A stretch of DNA of 64,000 nucleotides from JABCPE02 sp963516475 (GCA_963516475.1 CAUQBR010000007.1:16534-80533), one strand, 5' to 3'. Positions 17,839 through 27,408 are shown, numbered from the stretch's first letter. Made by a program: numbers and translations. The notes: a model not told the origin generated them from the sequence alone.

Positions 17839-18858
17839 ATGCAAATTTTAGAAAACATTTCCCTGAAGCCTTACAACACTTTCGGAGTGGAGGCTTCTGC
17901 GCGGTATTTTGCTGAGGTTTCTACAGAGTCAGAATTATTAGATTTACTGAAAAATCCTAAATTTAGGGAGCTTCCTCTTTTGTTTTTGGGAGGAGGAAGT
18001 AATTTGTTTTTCACGAAGGATTTTGAGGGACTTGCGATTAAACTAAATTTAAAGGGGACTTCCGAGGAAATCATCAGTGATAATGAAGTTTTGGTATCAG
18101 CACAAGCGGGAGAAAACTGGCATCAGTTCGTTCAGTATTGTTTGGATAAAAACTATGGTGGGCTGGAGAATTTGTCTCTGATTCCAGGAAACGCAGGGAC
18201 TTCTCCTATTCAGAATATCGGAGCCTACGGAGTGGAGATAAAGGATAGTTTTGAGTCTTGTAAAGTGCTTAATATGAGTACTTTGGAGATTGAGGTTTTC
18301 GATAAGAAAAAATGCCAGTTCGGATACAGAGATTCTTTTTTTAAGGGAGAGGGAAAAGGTAAATATGTCATTCTAGAAGTTACATTTAGGCTGACTAGAA
18401 AAGAGCATATTTTGAAGGTGGAATATGGAGCCATCCAGTCGGAATTGGAAAAAATGGAAATAAAAAATCCAACGATTCAGGATGTATCACAGGCGGTTAT
18501 TCGTATTCGGCAGAGCAAACTTCCAGACCCTAAAAAAGTAGGAAATGCAGGAAGTTTTTTCAAAAATCCTGTGGTTTCTGATGAGTATTTTGATAAGCTG
18601 AAAACTCAGTTTGCAGATATTCAGGGATATAAAACGGAAGAAGGCGTGAAAATCCCAGCAGGATGGCTTATAGAGCAATGCGGCTGGAAGGGTAAACAAA
18701 TAGGAAATGTGGCGACTCACGCTCTACAATCCCTTGTAATAGTGAATGTTACAGGAGATGCAAAAGGGCAGGAGATTTTTGATTTTTCTCAAAAAATAAT
18801 AGATTCTGTGGAAGAAAAATTTGGAGTAAAATTAGAAAGAGAGGTCAATGTATTGTAA
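17839..18858 (+). CDS. murB: UDP-N-acetylmuramate dehydrogenase
   Basis: MurB is the FAD enzyme that reduces UDP-GlcNAc-enolpyruvate to UDP-MurNAc in peptidoglycan synthesis. From the ATG at 17839 (one base after the aminotransferase stop) the protein is 339 residues; in-frame ATGs at 17827 and earlier overlap the upstream gene and are less likely. FAD-binding blocks LFLGGGSNLFF and IPGNAGTSPIQNIGAYGVEI are present, as is NAGSFFKNP with the catalytic serine, and a C-terminal Glu (LEREVNVL). This is the type I MurB layout. Confidence 0.93.
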   Translation: MQILENISLKPYNTFGVEASARYFAEVSTESELLDLLKNPKFRELPLLFLGGGSNLFFTKDFEGLAIKLNLKGTSEEIISDNEVLVSAQAGENWHQFVQYCLDKNYGGLENLSLIPGNAGTSPIQNIGAYGVEIKDSFESCKVLNMSTLEIEVFDKKKCQFGYRDSFFKGEGKGKYVILEVTFRLTRKEHILKVEYGAIQSELEKMEIKNPTIQDVSQAVIRIRQSKLPDPKKVGNAGSFFKNPVVSDEYFDKLKTQFADIQGYKTEEGVKIPAGWLIEQCGWKGKQIGNVATHALQSLVIVNVTGDAKGQEIFDFSQKIIDSVEEKFGVKLEREVNVL

Positions 18859-18865
18859 AATAAAC

Positions 18866-18873
18866 TATATTTG
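18866..18873 (+). promoter_or_regulatory. -7 box for rhodanese gene
   Basis: TATATTTG, 16 bp upstream of the ATG at 18890. Confidence 0.5.
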
Positions 18874-18889
18874 AATAAAAAAATAAAGA

Positions 18890-19168
18890 ATGGATATTCA
18901 GGAAATTTTAAATCAAGGAAACTATCATTTGATAGATGTGCGTGAGCCAGAGGAACTTATAGCAAATGGAGCGATAGAAGGCGCTGAAAATATTCCGTTG
19001 GGAGAGGTGGAAAATCATGCAGATGAAATTGCGAAATTAGAGGGAAATGTAGTTTTTTTCTGCCGAAGCGGAAACCGAAGCGGAAAGGCTACGGAAGCGT
19101 TTAAACAGAGAGGATTTACCAATGTCTATAACGGCGGCGGCTACGAGAAATTATCTAAATTGTTATAA
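18890..19168 (+). CDS. Single-domain rhodanese-like protein
   Basis: A 92-residue rhodanese domain. Conserved blocks LIDVREPEEL and the active-site loop FCRSGNRSG (C58) are present. It could transfer sulfane sulfur or act as a small sulfurtransferase; PspE/GlpE are similar in size. No signal peptide is seen. It has its own promoter-like box and ends before a bidirectional terminator. Confidence 0.85.
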   Translation: MDIQEILNQGNYHLIDVREPEELIANGAIEGAENIPLGEVENHADEIAKLEGNVVFFCRSGNRSGKATEAFKQRGFTNVYNGGGYEKLSKLL

Positions 19169-19183
19169 TTCTTAAAAAATAAA

Positions 19184-19212
19184 AAACTTACCCAAATTTG
19201 GGTAAGTTTTTG
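19184..19212. terminator. Bidirectional terminator between rhodanese gene and pncA
   Basis: Perfect stem AAAACTTACCC / GGGTAAGTTTT, A-rich before and T-rich after. Confidence 0.85.
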
Positions 19213-19225
19213 TTTATCAGTAAGT

Positions 19226-19831
19226 TTAGTTTATTACAGAAACGCCTTTTTCTAAAAGTTCAAAAACAGTGTTTTGGGCATCATCAGGGTGGAGGTTCAC
19301 GGCTTTCGTGCCTTTAAAATGAAGAATGACCTTAAAACCTTCCGAAACTGCATCAATACAGGTGTATTTCACGCAATAATCTAGTGCTAATCCTACGATT
19401 TCTACGGTTTCTATGTTTTTGGATTTCAGATAATTAGAAAGTCCAGTGTCAATTAGTTTTTGATTGTCAAAAAATGCGCTGTAGCTGTCTATTTCAGGGT
19501 TCATTCCCTTCTTGATGATGTATGTAGCCTTATTTTTTTCTAAATCAGGATGAAACTCTACTCCCGAAGTTCCCTGCACACAGTGGACAGGCCACATTGT
19601 CTGTGAGATGCCGTTTAGGTCAATGATTTCGCCAACAGATTTTCCATTATTGACTGCAAAACTTTTGTGTTCTGCAGGGTGAAAATCTTGGGTAAGGATG
19701 ATTTCATCATAGTTGTTGGTTTTCATCAGATGGTTGATGTAAGGGATGATTTTTTCTCCATCAGTGACTTCTAGGCTGCCGCCTTTACAAAAATCATTTT
19801 GGATGTCCACTACAATCAGGGCTTTTTTCAT
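19226..19831 (-). CDS. pncA: Nicotinamidase
   Basis: PncA hydrolyses nicotinamide to nicotinate in NAD salvage. The 201-residue isochorismatase-fold protein carries the triad D9 (IVVDIQNDF), K108 (IIKKGMNPE) and C153 (LDYCVKYT), and metal ligands D49, H51 and H84. The motif GLALDYCV contains the usual cis-peptide position. It is a single gene between two convergent or divergent neighbours. Confidence 0.93.
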   Translation of the reverse strand: MKKALIVVDIQNDFCKGGSLEVTDGEKIIPYINHLMKTNNYDEIILTQDFHPAEHKSFAVNNGKSVGEIIDLNGISQTMWPVHCVQGTSGVEFHPDLEKNKATYIIKKGMNPEIDSYSAFFDNQKLIDTGLSNYLKSKNIETVEIVGLALDYCVKYTCIDAVSEGFKVILHFKGTKAVNLHPDDAQNTVFELLEKGVSVIN

Positions 19832-19895
19832 TTTAAATTCAATTTATTTTCAATATTACTAAATTATTGATAATTTAGCAAAAATTTTTTGACTT

Positions 19896-20291
19896 ATGGG
19901 ATTAATGGATTTTTGGAAAAAACTAGTAAAAGCGTATAAAGACAGCCAAATTTGGAATAATATAGAAAAGAGTGAGGACTTAAAGCAGGTTTATAAAGAA
20001 TCTTATGAGAAGCCTGTGGCTCTTTTGACCTGTGCGACGATGCATTTCCGAAGTGATTATATGATATCGGATTTTGAAAAGCAGGCAAGAAGAATGGATT
20101 TGTCCAGAGTGAAATTTTATAGACTGAACTATACAGGAAATTCTAAACTAAAACAAGAACTGAGCGAAGATTTGGGAGTTCCGATAGAATCTGCTACCTT
20201 TTTGCTTTTCCGTGATGGACAGGTTATTTTCAAGAGACACGAAGAGCTGGTGGATATGGAAAGGCTGATGAAAAAGTTGTTTGAAGAATAG
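19896..20291 (+). CDS. YtxJ-like thioredoxin-fold protein
   Basis: The 131-residue protein matches the YtxJ layout: an N-terminal helix, W.NI......L..V...S.EKP, a beta strand with a cysteine-containing turn, then YRLNYTGNSKLKQELSEDLGVPIESATFLLFRDGQVIFKRHE. YtxJ proteins are proposed bacillithiol-linked redox proteins. Here the active-site strand reads LLTCATMHFR rather than the usual single Cys after a His-Ser-Thr turn, so the redox role may be altered. It is the first gene of a tight unit: the Crp-like gene starts 3 bp after its stop. Confidence 0.65.
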   Translation: MGLMDFWKKLVKAYKDSQIWNNIEKSEDLKQVYKESYEKPVALLTCATMHFRSDYMISDFEKQARRMDLSRVKFYRLNYTGNSKLKQELSEDLGVPIESATFLLFRDGQVIFKRHEELVDMERLMKKLFEE

Positions 20292-20293
20292 AA

Positions 20294-20878
20294 ATGTTTG
20301 ATGAGTATCTTCTAAATACATTTGGTATTTCGCCCTCATCTATTGAGGGATATAGGAAATACATAAAGCCTCTCAAAGTGGAAAAAGGACAATTCCTGCT
20401 GAGGGAAGGGGAAGTGTGTAGAAATACTTTTTTCGTGGAGAAGGGACTTCTTCGTTTATATTCTATCAGTAAAGCAGGTAAGGAACATATTATCCAGTTT
20501 GCGCCTGAAAATCATCTAATTACAGACAGGAGCAGTTTATTTTTTGGAGAAAGTTCAGATTATTTTATTGATGCGATAGAGGACAGCGAAATCATATCTT
20601 TAAGTCCTGAGTTTTATGAGGATATGAGGATAAATAACCCTGAAACAAGCGCAAAACATATTTTGCTTCTACATAATCACGCTAGACAATTACAAAAAAG
20701 AGTAAATCTTCTTCTTGGGGCGAATGCAGAGGAGCGGTATTTGGACTTTATCAAGGTTTATCCTAATGTTTTCAGGAGAGTTCCGCAGTGGATGGTGGCT
20801 TCATTTTTAGGAATTACGCCAGAGAGTCTGAGCCGAGTGAGAAAAGAAATCGCAAATAAAGAGAGAAAAAATGATTAA
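20294..20878 (+). CDS. Crp/Fnr-family transcription regulator
   Basis: A 194-residue regulator with an N-terminal cyclic-nucleotide-binding-like beta barrel (GQFLLREGEVCRNTFFVEKGLLRLYSIS...) and a C-terminal winged helix (VASFLGITPESLSRVRKEI). No iron-sulfur cysteine set of Fnr is seen. The ligand cannot be told. The stop overlaps dapF by 8 bp. It shares an operon with the YtxJ-like gene, dapF and mltG. Confidence 0.82.
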   Translation: MFDEYLLNTFGISPSSIEGYRKYIKPLKVEKGQFLLREGEVCRNTFFVEKGLLRLYSISKAGKEHIIQFAPENHLITDRSSLFFGESSDYFIDAIEDSEIISLSPEFYEDMRINNPETSAKHILLLHNHARQLQKRVNLLLGANAEERYLDFIKVYPNVFRRVPQWMVASFLGITPESLSRVRKEIANKERKND

Positions 20879-21644
20879 ATTTTATAAATATCAAGGGACT
20901 GGAAATGACTTCATTATGATAGATAATAGAAATCAGTCTTTTCCTAAAAATGATGTAGATTTAGTGAAAAAAATGTGCGACCGCCGTTTCGGAATTGGTG
21001 CAGATGGCTTGATTTTATTGGAAAATCACGAAAGCTTTGATTTTCAGATGGTTTATTATAATTCAGATGGGAACGAAAGCACGATGTGTGGCAATGGAGG
21101 GCGCTGTATTGTGGCTTTTGCGCATTTTTTGAATGTTTTTGAAAATAAAGCTAAATTTAATGCAATAGATGGGCTTCACGAAGCTGAAATCAATGGAAAT
21201 GTAGTGAAGCTAAAAATGATAGATGTTCCAGAAATTGCTAGAATAGGATATGATTATCAATTAAATACAGGTTCTCCGCATTTTGTGAGATATGTAGAGA
21301 ATGTGCAAAATCTAGATGTTTATAAAAATGGCTATGAAATTAGAAATTCTGAGCCTTATAAAAAAGAAGGAATAAATGTAAATTTTGTTTCTAAAACATC
21401 TGAAAATGAAGTATTTGTAAGAACATACGAACGAGGAGTAGAGGATGAAACATACAGCTGCGGAACGGGAGTTACGGCGAGCTGTCTTACATTTATGAAT
21501 GAATTTGGTGGAGATGAGGTTTCTGTGAAAACGCTCGGCGGAAATCTGAAAGTTTATGCAGAAAAGCACGAGGCAGGATTTAGAAATATTTGGCTGGAAG
21601 GCCCTGCAGAATATGTTTTTGAGGGTGTATTCAAATTAGATTAA
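20871..21644 (+). CDS. dapF: Diaminopimelate epimerase
   Basis: DapF converts LL-DAP to meso-DAP for lysine and peptidoglycan. The 257-residue protein has the two active cysteines C73 (STMCGNGGRC) and C197 (YSCGTGVTAS) and the start YQGTGNDFIMIDN. It begins inside the Crp-like gene and is followed two bases later by mltG. Length is normal. Confidence 0.95.
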   Translation: MIKFYKYQGTGNDFIMIDNRNQSFPKNDVDLVKKMCDRRFGIGADGLILLENHESFDFQMVYYNSDGNESTMCGNGGRCIVAFAHFLNVFENKAKFNAIDGLHEAEINGNVVKLKMIDVPEIARIGYDYQLNTGSPHFVRYVENVQNLDVYKNGYEIRNSEPYKKEGINVNFVSKTSENEVFVRTYERGVEDETYSCGTGVTASCLTFMNEFGGDEVSVKTLGGNLKVYAEKHEAGFRNIWLEGPAEYVFEGVFKLD

Positions 21645-21646
21645 AA

Positions 21647-22672
21647 ATGAAAAAAGTAATTATAGTTTTTTTAGGATTGCTCCTAATTGGTGGAGGATTT
21701 TTTGGTTATACTTTATATAAAAAATATAAAGGAAATAATGTCAAAAAATCTGGATATTTTCTGGTGCCCAAGGATGCGAGTTTAGACCAAGTTTTGGATA
21801 GTATAAAGCCATACATAGCTGATATGGAGGCTTTTCGAGATGTGGCTGAATCTAAGCATTTGGGGAAATTTCTCAGAGCTGGAAGATATAGAGTAAAAGA
21901 AGGTGATGATAATATAAAGCTGGTCAATATGCTGAAAGCAGGACTACAGACAGAGGATACATTTAGAATAAAGGATTTTGACGATGTTTATCAAATGATA
22001 GGGCGTGTGGCTAGGAAAACGCAGGTGGATTCTTTGAGATTTGTGACTGTGTTTGATAGAATCGCTCAGGAAAAAGGTTTGACTTTGGCAGAAGATTTGA
22101 AAATATACTTCTTTTCAGATACTTATCAGTTTTATTGGACAGTTACACCAGAGGAGTTTTTTAAAAAATTTGAAAAAGACTATAATGAATTTTGGACGGA
22201 AGAGAGAAAAGCCAAAGAGCAGAAACTTGGGCTGACAAGAGAGCAGGTCTATGCGCTAGCTTCCATCGTTCAGAAAGAATCTGGAGGGAAAGAAGATGAG
22301 CAGAAAACTATAGCGGGGCTTTATCTAAACCGCTACAAAAAGGGAATGAAACTGCAGTCTGACCCTACTGTGATTTATGCGATTAACAAAGAGCATAATT
22401 TCACAAAGCAAATAAAGAGAATTTACAATAAAGATCTAAAACACCCATCGCCATATAATACCTATGCAAACGCAGGAATTCCGCCAGGGCCTATCTGTAT
22501 GGTGAATAAAACAGCGGTGGATAATGTGCTGAATGCCGAAAAAAATAATTATATCTTTATGTGTGCAGACCCTGAAAAGTTGGGTTATCATAAATTCACG
22601 GATTCTGATATAGAGCATGCGAAAAATGCAAAAGCATATCATGAATGGTTGAATAAAAATAAAATAAAATAA
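21647..22672 (+). CDS. mltG: Endolytic transglycosylase MltG (YceG-like)
   Basis: MltG is an inner-membrane endolytic transglycosylase that ends new glycan strands. The 341-residue protein has one N-terminal transmembrane helix (about 3-25), a LysM-like part, and the YceG core with the catalytic Glu near 212 in ALASIVQKESGG, then LQSDPTVIYA and SPYNTYANAGIPPGPICM. It is the last gene of the ytxJ-crp-dapF-mltG unit, two bases after dapF. Confidence 0.92.
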   Translation: MKKVIIVFLGLLLIGGGFFGYTLYKKYKGNNVKKSGYFLVPKDASLDQVLDSIKPYIADMEAFRDVAESKHLGKFLRAGRYRVKEGDDNIKLVNMLKAGLQTEDTFRIKDFDDVYQMIGRVARKTQVDSLRFVTVFDRIAQEKGLTLAEDLKIYFFSDTYQFYWTVTPEEFFKKFEKDYNEFWTEERKAKEQKLGLTREQVYALASIVQKESGGKEDEQKTIAGLYLNRYKKGMKLQSDPTVIYAINKEHNFTKQIKRIYNKDLKHPSPYNTYANAGIPPGPICMVNKTAVDNVLNAEKNNYIFMCADPEKLGYHKFTDSDIEHAKNAKAYHEWLNKNKIK

Positions 22673-22742
22673 AAAATAGTGTGAAATCAATAATTTTTGT
22701 AATTTTACACCCAATAATAGAAAACTTTAAAATTTGTATATT

Positions 22743-24866
22743 ATGAGAAGAAATGTACTAGTTGCTTTACTCTTGGTTAGTTTACTAAATGCTCAGCAGG
22801 GTAATGACAAATTAAAGAAGGAAATGGATGAGAGGAGAAAGCAATTGTTCAAACAATTTGAATTCTACGCTCAGAAGGAGGTTTATAGAAATAATTCTAC
22901 TGAAAATCCAAAATCAGAAAGTGTCATTAAACAAGACCTAAAGAAAGAAAGGGAAACTATTTCTTTCTTCTTTGGGGGAATTCCATATTTTCTAAAATCT
23001 TATGATACAGACCAAATTAAAAATTCTAATGTAGATGCTATCCAAGAAGGGACTATAGATGGACTTACAGGAAGTTTTAATGGAGAGGGGGTGAAAGTGT
23101 CTGTTTTTGATGGAGGGCGTGTTTATGCAGAGCATCAAGATTTTGGAAATAGTACTAGGATAACTAATAAAGAAGCCAATACTATACCTTATGATAGCCA
23201 TGCGACGGGGGTAACAGGGATGATAGGTAGTGAAGGAAAAAATGTATCAACAAGAGCAGGGGTCTTTGTAGGGAACACCAAAGGAATGATGCCCAAAGCA
23301 ACTTTTGATAGTTATTATTTTGGAAATACTACCCTTGCTGGGGAAGCCGTAGAAAAAGATATATCAGCTAAAATAAGAGATAGTAAACCTGCCTTGTCTA
23401 ATCACTCTTATGGTAATGTTATAGGATGGAATTTAAATGATGGTCCTATGGGTGTTGTTTGGTATTGGAACGGTGCGTACGACCAAGCAACTAGGCAATC
23501 ATTTGATTTAAATGGAACATACTATAATAGAGACAAAGAGTTGGATGATATAGTATACAATAATCCCTATATGGTGGTAGTGAAATCTGCAGGAAATTCA
23601 TATGGAGATGGGCCAACATCAACTCCAAGGTATCCTGCTTATTATAGAAAATCTGACGGAACTTGGGGGCAGTTTAATCCTCCTACAGATGTTATTCCTC
23701 AAGATAACTGTGTTTTTGGATATGATTGTATTCCAACAGGAGCTGTTGCTAAGAATATAATTACAGTGGGAGCAACAGAAAAAATAACTAATAACAATGG
23801 TAGGTATATACAAGCTTCTGATGTCGTTAAGGCGGATTATAGTAGTGCAGGGCCTCGTGATGATGGCGCTATCAAGCCTGATATTGCAGGAGTAGGAAGT
23901 AGAGTGGTATCCCCTTCTACATCTGCTACGGGATCGGATAATTATCAAATGGGAAATGGGACTTCTTTTTCTGCTCCGCAAGTTACGGGAATTTTAGGGC
24001 TTTGGAGTCAGATTTATAAGTCACTTTTTGCAGGACAAAATCTTAATGCAGCATCAGCTAAAAACCTTCTTATCCATACAGCACAAGAGGCAGGAAATGT
24101 AGGACCAGATGTTTGGTATGGATGGGGCTTTGTAGATGCCAAGAAAGGAGCAGAGCTGCTGGTTCAGAAAAAACAAAATAAAGTGATTTTTGAAGATAAA
24201 GAACTCAAAAATGCTAAAAAGAACGAAATATTAGTAAAAACAGATGGTTCGCGACCACTTAAAGCAACTATCGTTTGGACGGATCCATCTTATAAGAACG
24301 CTAACTATAATACATATGATGAAGCTTACAATGATAGAACTTCTAGATTGATAAATGATCTGGATTTAAGAATAACCAACACCCAAACCAATGAAGTGTA
24401 TTATCCATGGAAATTAGATGTAAATGTTCCGCGTAATCCAGCGATAAAAGGAGATAATACTGTGGATAATGTGGAACAGGTTCTTATAGACCAGCCAGCA
24501 GCAGGAATTTATAAAATAGAAGTGTCTAATAAAGGAACTTTAGTGAACAATGATGGAGTAAATACAGAAAAGCAGACTTATTCTATCATAGTGACGGGGT
24601 ATACTGGGGTTATAACTCCAGAGGTGATACCAGCAGAGGCTTTTCCTACATTATTGGCGGATGGAAATAATAAGGTAAATGTGAAATTTGTAGAAAAAAT
24701 CAATAGTATCAAGGTTTTTGATATGTCAGGAAGACTCATCAGAAGTATAGCTCCTAGCAGTGTACAGACTTATGATGTAGATTTTTCTGGCCTTCCAGCA
24801 GGAATATATGTCCTAACGGCATCTTCTGCAAATCATAAACTGAGTAAGAAAATCAGAAAACAATAA
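22743..24866 (+). CDS. Secreted subtilisin-like (S8) protease with T9SS sorting domain
   Basis: The ATG at 22743 gives a 707-residue protein with signal peptide MRRNVLVALLLVSLLNAQQ; an in-frame TTG at 22734 is rejected. The S8 triad is visible: D123 (VFDGGRVY), H153 (YDSHATGVTG) and S408 (GNGTSFSAPQ), with the oxyanion Asn in KSAGNSYGDG. A P-domain-like beta region follows (about 490-625). The last 70 residues (SIKVFDMSGRLI ... GLPAGIYVLTA) form a type A C-terminal sorting domain, so export across the outer membrane by the type IX system is expected. It stands alone, with a terminator behind it. Confidence 0.9.
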   Translation: MRRNVLVALLLVSLLNAQQGNDKLKKEMDERRKQLFKQFEFYAQKEVYRNNSTENPKSESVIKQDLKKERETISFFFGGIPYFLKSYDTDQIKNSNVDAIQEGTIDGLTGSFNGEGVKVSVFDGGRVYAEHQDFGNSTRITNKEANTIPYDSHATGVTGMIGSEGKNVSTRAGVFVGNTKGMMPKATFDSYYFGNTTLAGEAVEKDISAKIRDSKPALSNHSYGNVIGWNLNDGPMGVVWYWNGAYDQATRQSFDLNGTYYNRDKELDDIVYNNPYMVVVKSAGNSYGDGPTSTPRYPAYYRKSDGTWGQFNPPTDVIPQDNCVFGYDCIPTGAVAKNIITVGATEKITNNNGRYIQASDVVKADYSSAGPRDDGAIKPDIAGVGSRVVSPSTSATGSDNYQMGNGTSFSAPQVTGILGLWSQIYKSLFAGQNLNAASAKNLLIHTAQEAGNVGPDVWYGWGFVDAKKGAELLVQKKQNKVIFEDKELKNAKKNEILVKTDGSRPLKATIVWTDPSYKNANYNTYDEAYNDRTSRLINDLDLRITNTQTNEVYYPWKLDVNVPRNPAIKGDNTVDNVEQVLIDQPAAGIYKIEVSNKGTLVNNDGVNTEKQTYSIIVTGYTGVITPEVIPAEAFPTLLADGNNKVNVKFVEKINSIKVFDMSGRLIRSIAPSSVQTYDVDFSGLPAGIYVLTASSANHKLSKKIRKQ

Positions 24867-24877
24867 ATTAAAAAAAA

Positions 24878-24906
24878 GAACTCTTAAAAATAAGGGTTCT
24901 TTTTTG
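24878..24906 (+). terminator. Terminator after S8 protease
   Basis: Stem AGAACTCTTA / TAAGGGTTCT (one wobble), AAAA loop, then T6. Confidence 0.8.
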
Positions 24907-24996
24907 TTGCTAGAATAATAAAAAATATTATCTTTGTATTTTAAATTTTTATAATACTACATTTTCAGTGAATTTATAGATTTAAGCAAATAAATA

Positions 24997-25004
24997 TAAA
25001 TTTG
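24997..25004 (+). promoter_or_regulatory. -7 box for the repeat-rich surface protein
   Basis: TAAATTTG, 35 bp upstream of the ATG at 25040. A second candidate, TATCTTTG, is at 24929-24936. Confidence 0.5.
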
Positions 25005-25039
25005 TTGATTAAAAGAAGAACATATTAAAAAATAAATAT

Positions 25040-27382
25040 ATGAAAAAACACTTTATTTTATTAGGGGTGCTGGCTATGGGGTTAGCATATTCCCAAACAG
25101 GAAAAGTAGGGATAAATACAAGTAATCCTGAAGCGACTTTAGACATAAGACCAAATGCTGCAAATTCAGCAGTAGGAGCAACTACTAATGAGGGGATGCT
25201 TGTTCCTAGATTGAGCAAAGCAAGATTGAATTCAATCGCTGCTGCTAATTTGAAAGAATCTACATTGGTATATGTATCTGATTTTTCAGGAGCTACTACA
25301 TCTACTACAACTGATGTAACTTCTAAAGGTTTTTATTATTACAGCACTGCAACTAATAAATGGGTGAAAATAGCAGAAGGAGTTATGCAGGAACAAGACC
25401 TTAGATTAGTGGGGACTAACAGCCATATCACGCAAGATGCTGGTGTAGGTGGAAATGGTAGTGGAGTAGGGACAGGTCCACATAATATAGGTATAGGAAA
25501 AGATGCTTTATTCTCCAATACAAGTGGTTCTCATAATATAGCTGTAGGGCTAGATGCGTTGCGTTCTAATACCACAGGAGTTAATAATGTGGCATTGGGT
25601 ATAAAATCTCTCCATTCTAATCAAGTAGGAAGAGGGAATGTAGGGGTTGGTGCTAATACATTGTATTCTAACACAGGAGGTATGTATAATGTAGCTGTAG
25701 GAGAGAATGCTTTGTATCATACTGTTTCCGGTATTGGAAATGTTGCTGTTGGTACTGATGCTCTATATAGAAATACAACAGGAGCTAATAACACAGCAAT
25801 TGGTTACAATACACTCTATAATAATACAACAGGATCTAGTAATGTGGCTAATGGATTTGGTGCATTATATAGTAATACAGTGGGGCATCGTAATATGGCA
25901 TTAGGGCATTTTGCATTATATAGCAATACTAGTGGTAATAATAACATGGCTTTTGGAACAGAAGCTTTGAAAGCAAATACCATAGGAGAAAATAATATCG
26001 CATTAGGAACTACTTCTCTTACATCTAATATTGGAGGGAATTTTAACATTGGTATTGGTCAAAAATCATTGATGACAAATACAGTGGGAGATAGCAATAT
26101 AGGTATAGGTTCTCAGGCGCTGCAGAATAATATTTCAGGAAGTTACAATGTGGGGCTTGGGTACGATGCTCTTCGTTTCAATACTGCAGGAAATCATAAT
26201 GTGGGACTTGGATTATATGCTCTTAGTAAAAATACAGTAGGGATGAGTAATGTGGGATTAGGACATTCAGCTCTTTCTAATAACACTACAGGGAGTCATA
26301 ATGTGGGGCTAGGAACCAATGCTCTTACTAAGAATACTACAGGAAATTATAATGTAGGTATAGGAAATTCTACATTAACGAATAATGCGGCAGGAATGGG
26401 AAATGTGGCTATAGGAAATCTTTCTTTGGTTTCTAATAATGGTGGAAATTATAATGTGGCTGTTGGGAATGAAGCTTTAGGAGCAAATACTTCAGGAGCT
26501 TATAATATTGCATTAGGAACAAGTGCATTAGCAAACAATACTACAGGACAACATAATAATGCTCAAGGTTTAAATGCACTACAGAATAATATAGTAGGAA
26601 GTAATAACATTGCCCTTGGTAATGGATCTGGTGGATGGGTAAAAGGACATAATAATATCCATATAGGTAGTGCTAATTTCCAATCAGTGTCTACAGGAGA
26701 ATTGGATAATGTGATAGCAATAGGAAATGGAATAGGATCTAGTGCACTTACAACTGCTAATTCAAATGATAATACCATTATCTTAGGATATCAGAACGGA
26801 CATAGTTTTAGTCCTAATGTGGGAATAGGTACCTATAAACCAGATTCTAAAGTTCATATTGTAACTAATGGACCAAACGCTATCAAGATACAAGACACAA
26901 ACCAAGGAGTAGGTAAAGTCCTTACTAGTGATGCTAACGGAGTGGGAACATGGAAAGAACCAGCTTATCCAATGGCAGAAATTGCTAGATTTTATGCAAG
27001 AACTAATGTAGATGTTGTTTTACCTGTTGCACAATCAATAAATGTACCAGGTGTAGCGCCATATACAATTCCTAAAACAGGTAAATATATGATTATGTAT
27101 AGTGCTTTCCTTCCATATACATCAACAGGAACTAAAAGATTGTATTTCGTAACACTCACAAATGGAGTGCCCATTGTAGATGCAGATGAAATATACCAGT
27201 GGGGCTATGGACCAACAGGACCAATAGGTAGAGATGTATTTACTGGTAGATTTCATTATTTAGCTAGTTTTAATCAAGGAGATGTAGTTACATTTCAGCT
27301 AAATGCTAATGTGGGAGGGTTGCTTATGAATCCTGCTCATGCTTCAAGAAATAGAATAGAATTAGTCTACATAGGACAATAA
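25040..27382 (+). CDS. Repeat-rich YadA-head-like surface protein
   Basis: This 780-residue exported protein (signal peptide ending AYSQ) shares its first 120 residues with the 9532 gene. Residues 149-522 are 22 consecutive 17-residue repeats of the pattern NVAVGxxALxxNTTGxx, with no gaps. The G-containing spacing resembles head repeats of trimeric autotransporters (YadA, Hep_Hag), which form a beta roll, though those have 14-15 residues. The C-terminal 140 residues (ARFYARTNVDVVLP... RIELVYIGQ) look like a compact jelly-roll of C1q-like type. There is no S74, T9SS or YadA anchor domain, so how it is attached to the cell is not clear. A role as adhesin is inferred from the repeats. Confidence 0.75.
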   Translation: MKKHFILLGVLAMGLAYSQTGKVGINTSNPEATLDIRPNAANSAVGATTNEGMLVPRLSKARLNSIAAANLKESTLVYVSDFSGATTSTTTDVTSKGFYYYSTATNKWVKIAEGVMQEQDLRLVGTNSHITQDAGVGGNGSGVGTGPHNIGIGKDALFSNTSGSHNIAVGLDALRSNTTGVNNVALGIKSLHSNQVGRGNVGVGANTLYSNTGGMYNVAVGENALYHTVSGIGNVAVGTDALYRNTTGANNTAIGYNTLYNNTTGSSNVANGFGALYSNTVGHRNMALGHFALYSNTSGNNNMAFGTEALKANTIGENNIALGTTSLTSNIGGNFNIGIGQKSLMTNTVGDSNIGIGSQALQNNISGSYNVGLGYDALRFNTAGNHNVGLGLYALSKNTVGMSNVGLGHSALSNNTTGSHNVGLGTNALTKNTTGNYNVGIGNSTLTNNAAGMGNVAIGNLSLVSNNGGNYNVAVGNEALGANTSGAYNIALGTSALANNTTGQHNNAQGLNALQNNIVGSNNIALGNGSGGWVKGHNNIHIGSANFQSVSTGELDNVIAIGNGIGSSALTTANSNDNTIILGYQNGHSFSPNVGIGTYKPDSKVHIVTNGPNAIKIQDTNQGVGKVLTSDANGVGTWKEPAYPMAEIARFYARTNVDVVLPVAQSINVPGVAPYTIPKTGKYMIMYSAFLPYTSTGTKRLYFVTLTNGVPIVDADEIYQWGYGPTGPIGRDVFTGRFHYLASFNQGDVVTFQLNANVGGLLMNPAHASRNRIELVYIGQ
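25484..26605 (+). repeat. 22 tandem 51-bp coding repeats
   Basis: Each 51-bp unit encodes one 17-residue repeat (start NVAVG or NIALG, end NTTG plus two residues). The reading frame stays intact throughout. The DNA copies are diverged, so this is an old array rather than a recent slippage product. Confidence 0.85.
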
Positions 27383-27408
27383 TTTTTTAAAATTTCACAT
27401 TTTATAAA

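Noticed and set aside
25484..26605. Tandem DNA repeat as a recombination or CRISPR-type array
   Set aside because: The 51-bp units keep the reading frame and vary in bases while keeping the protein pattern, so selection acts on the protein repeat.
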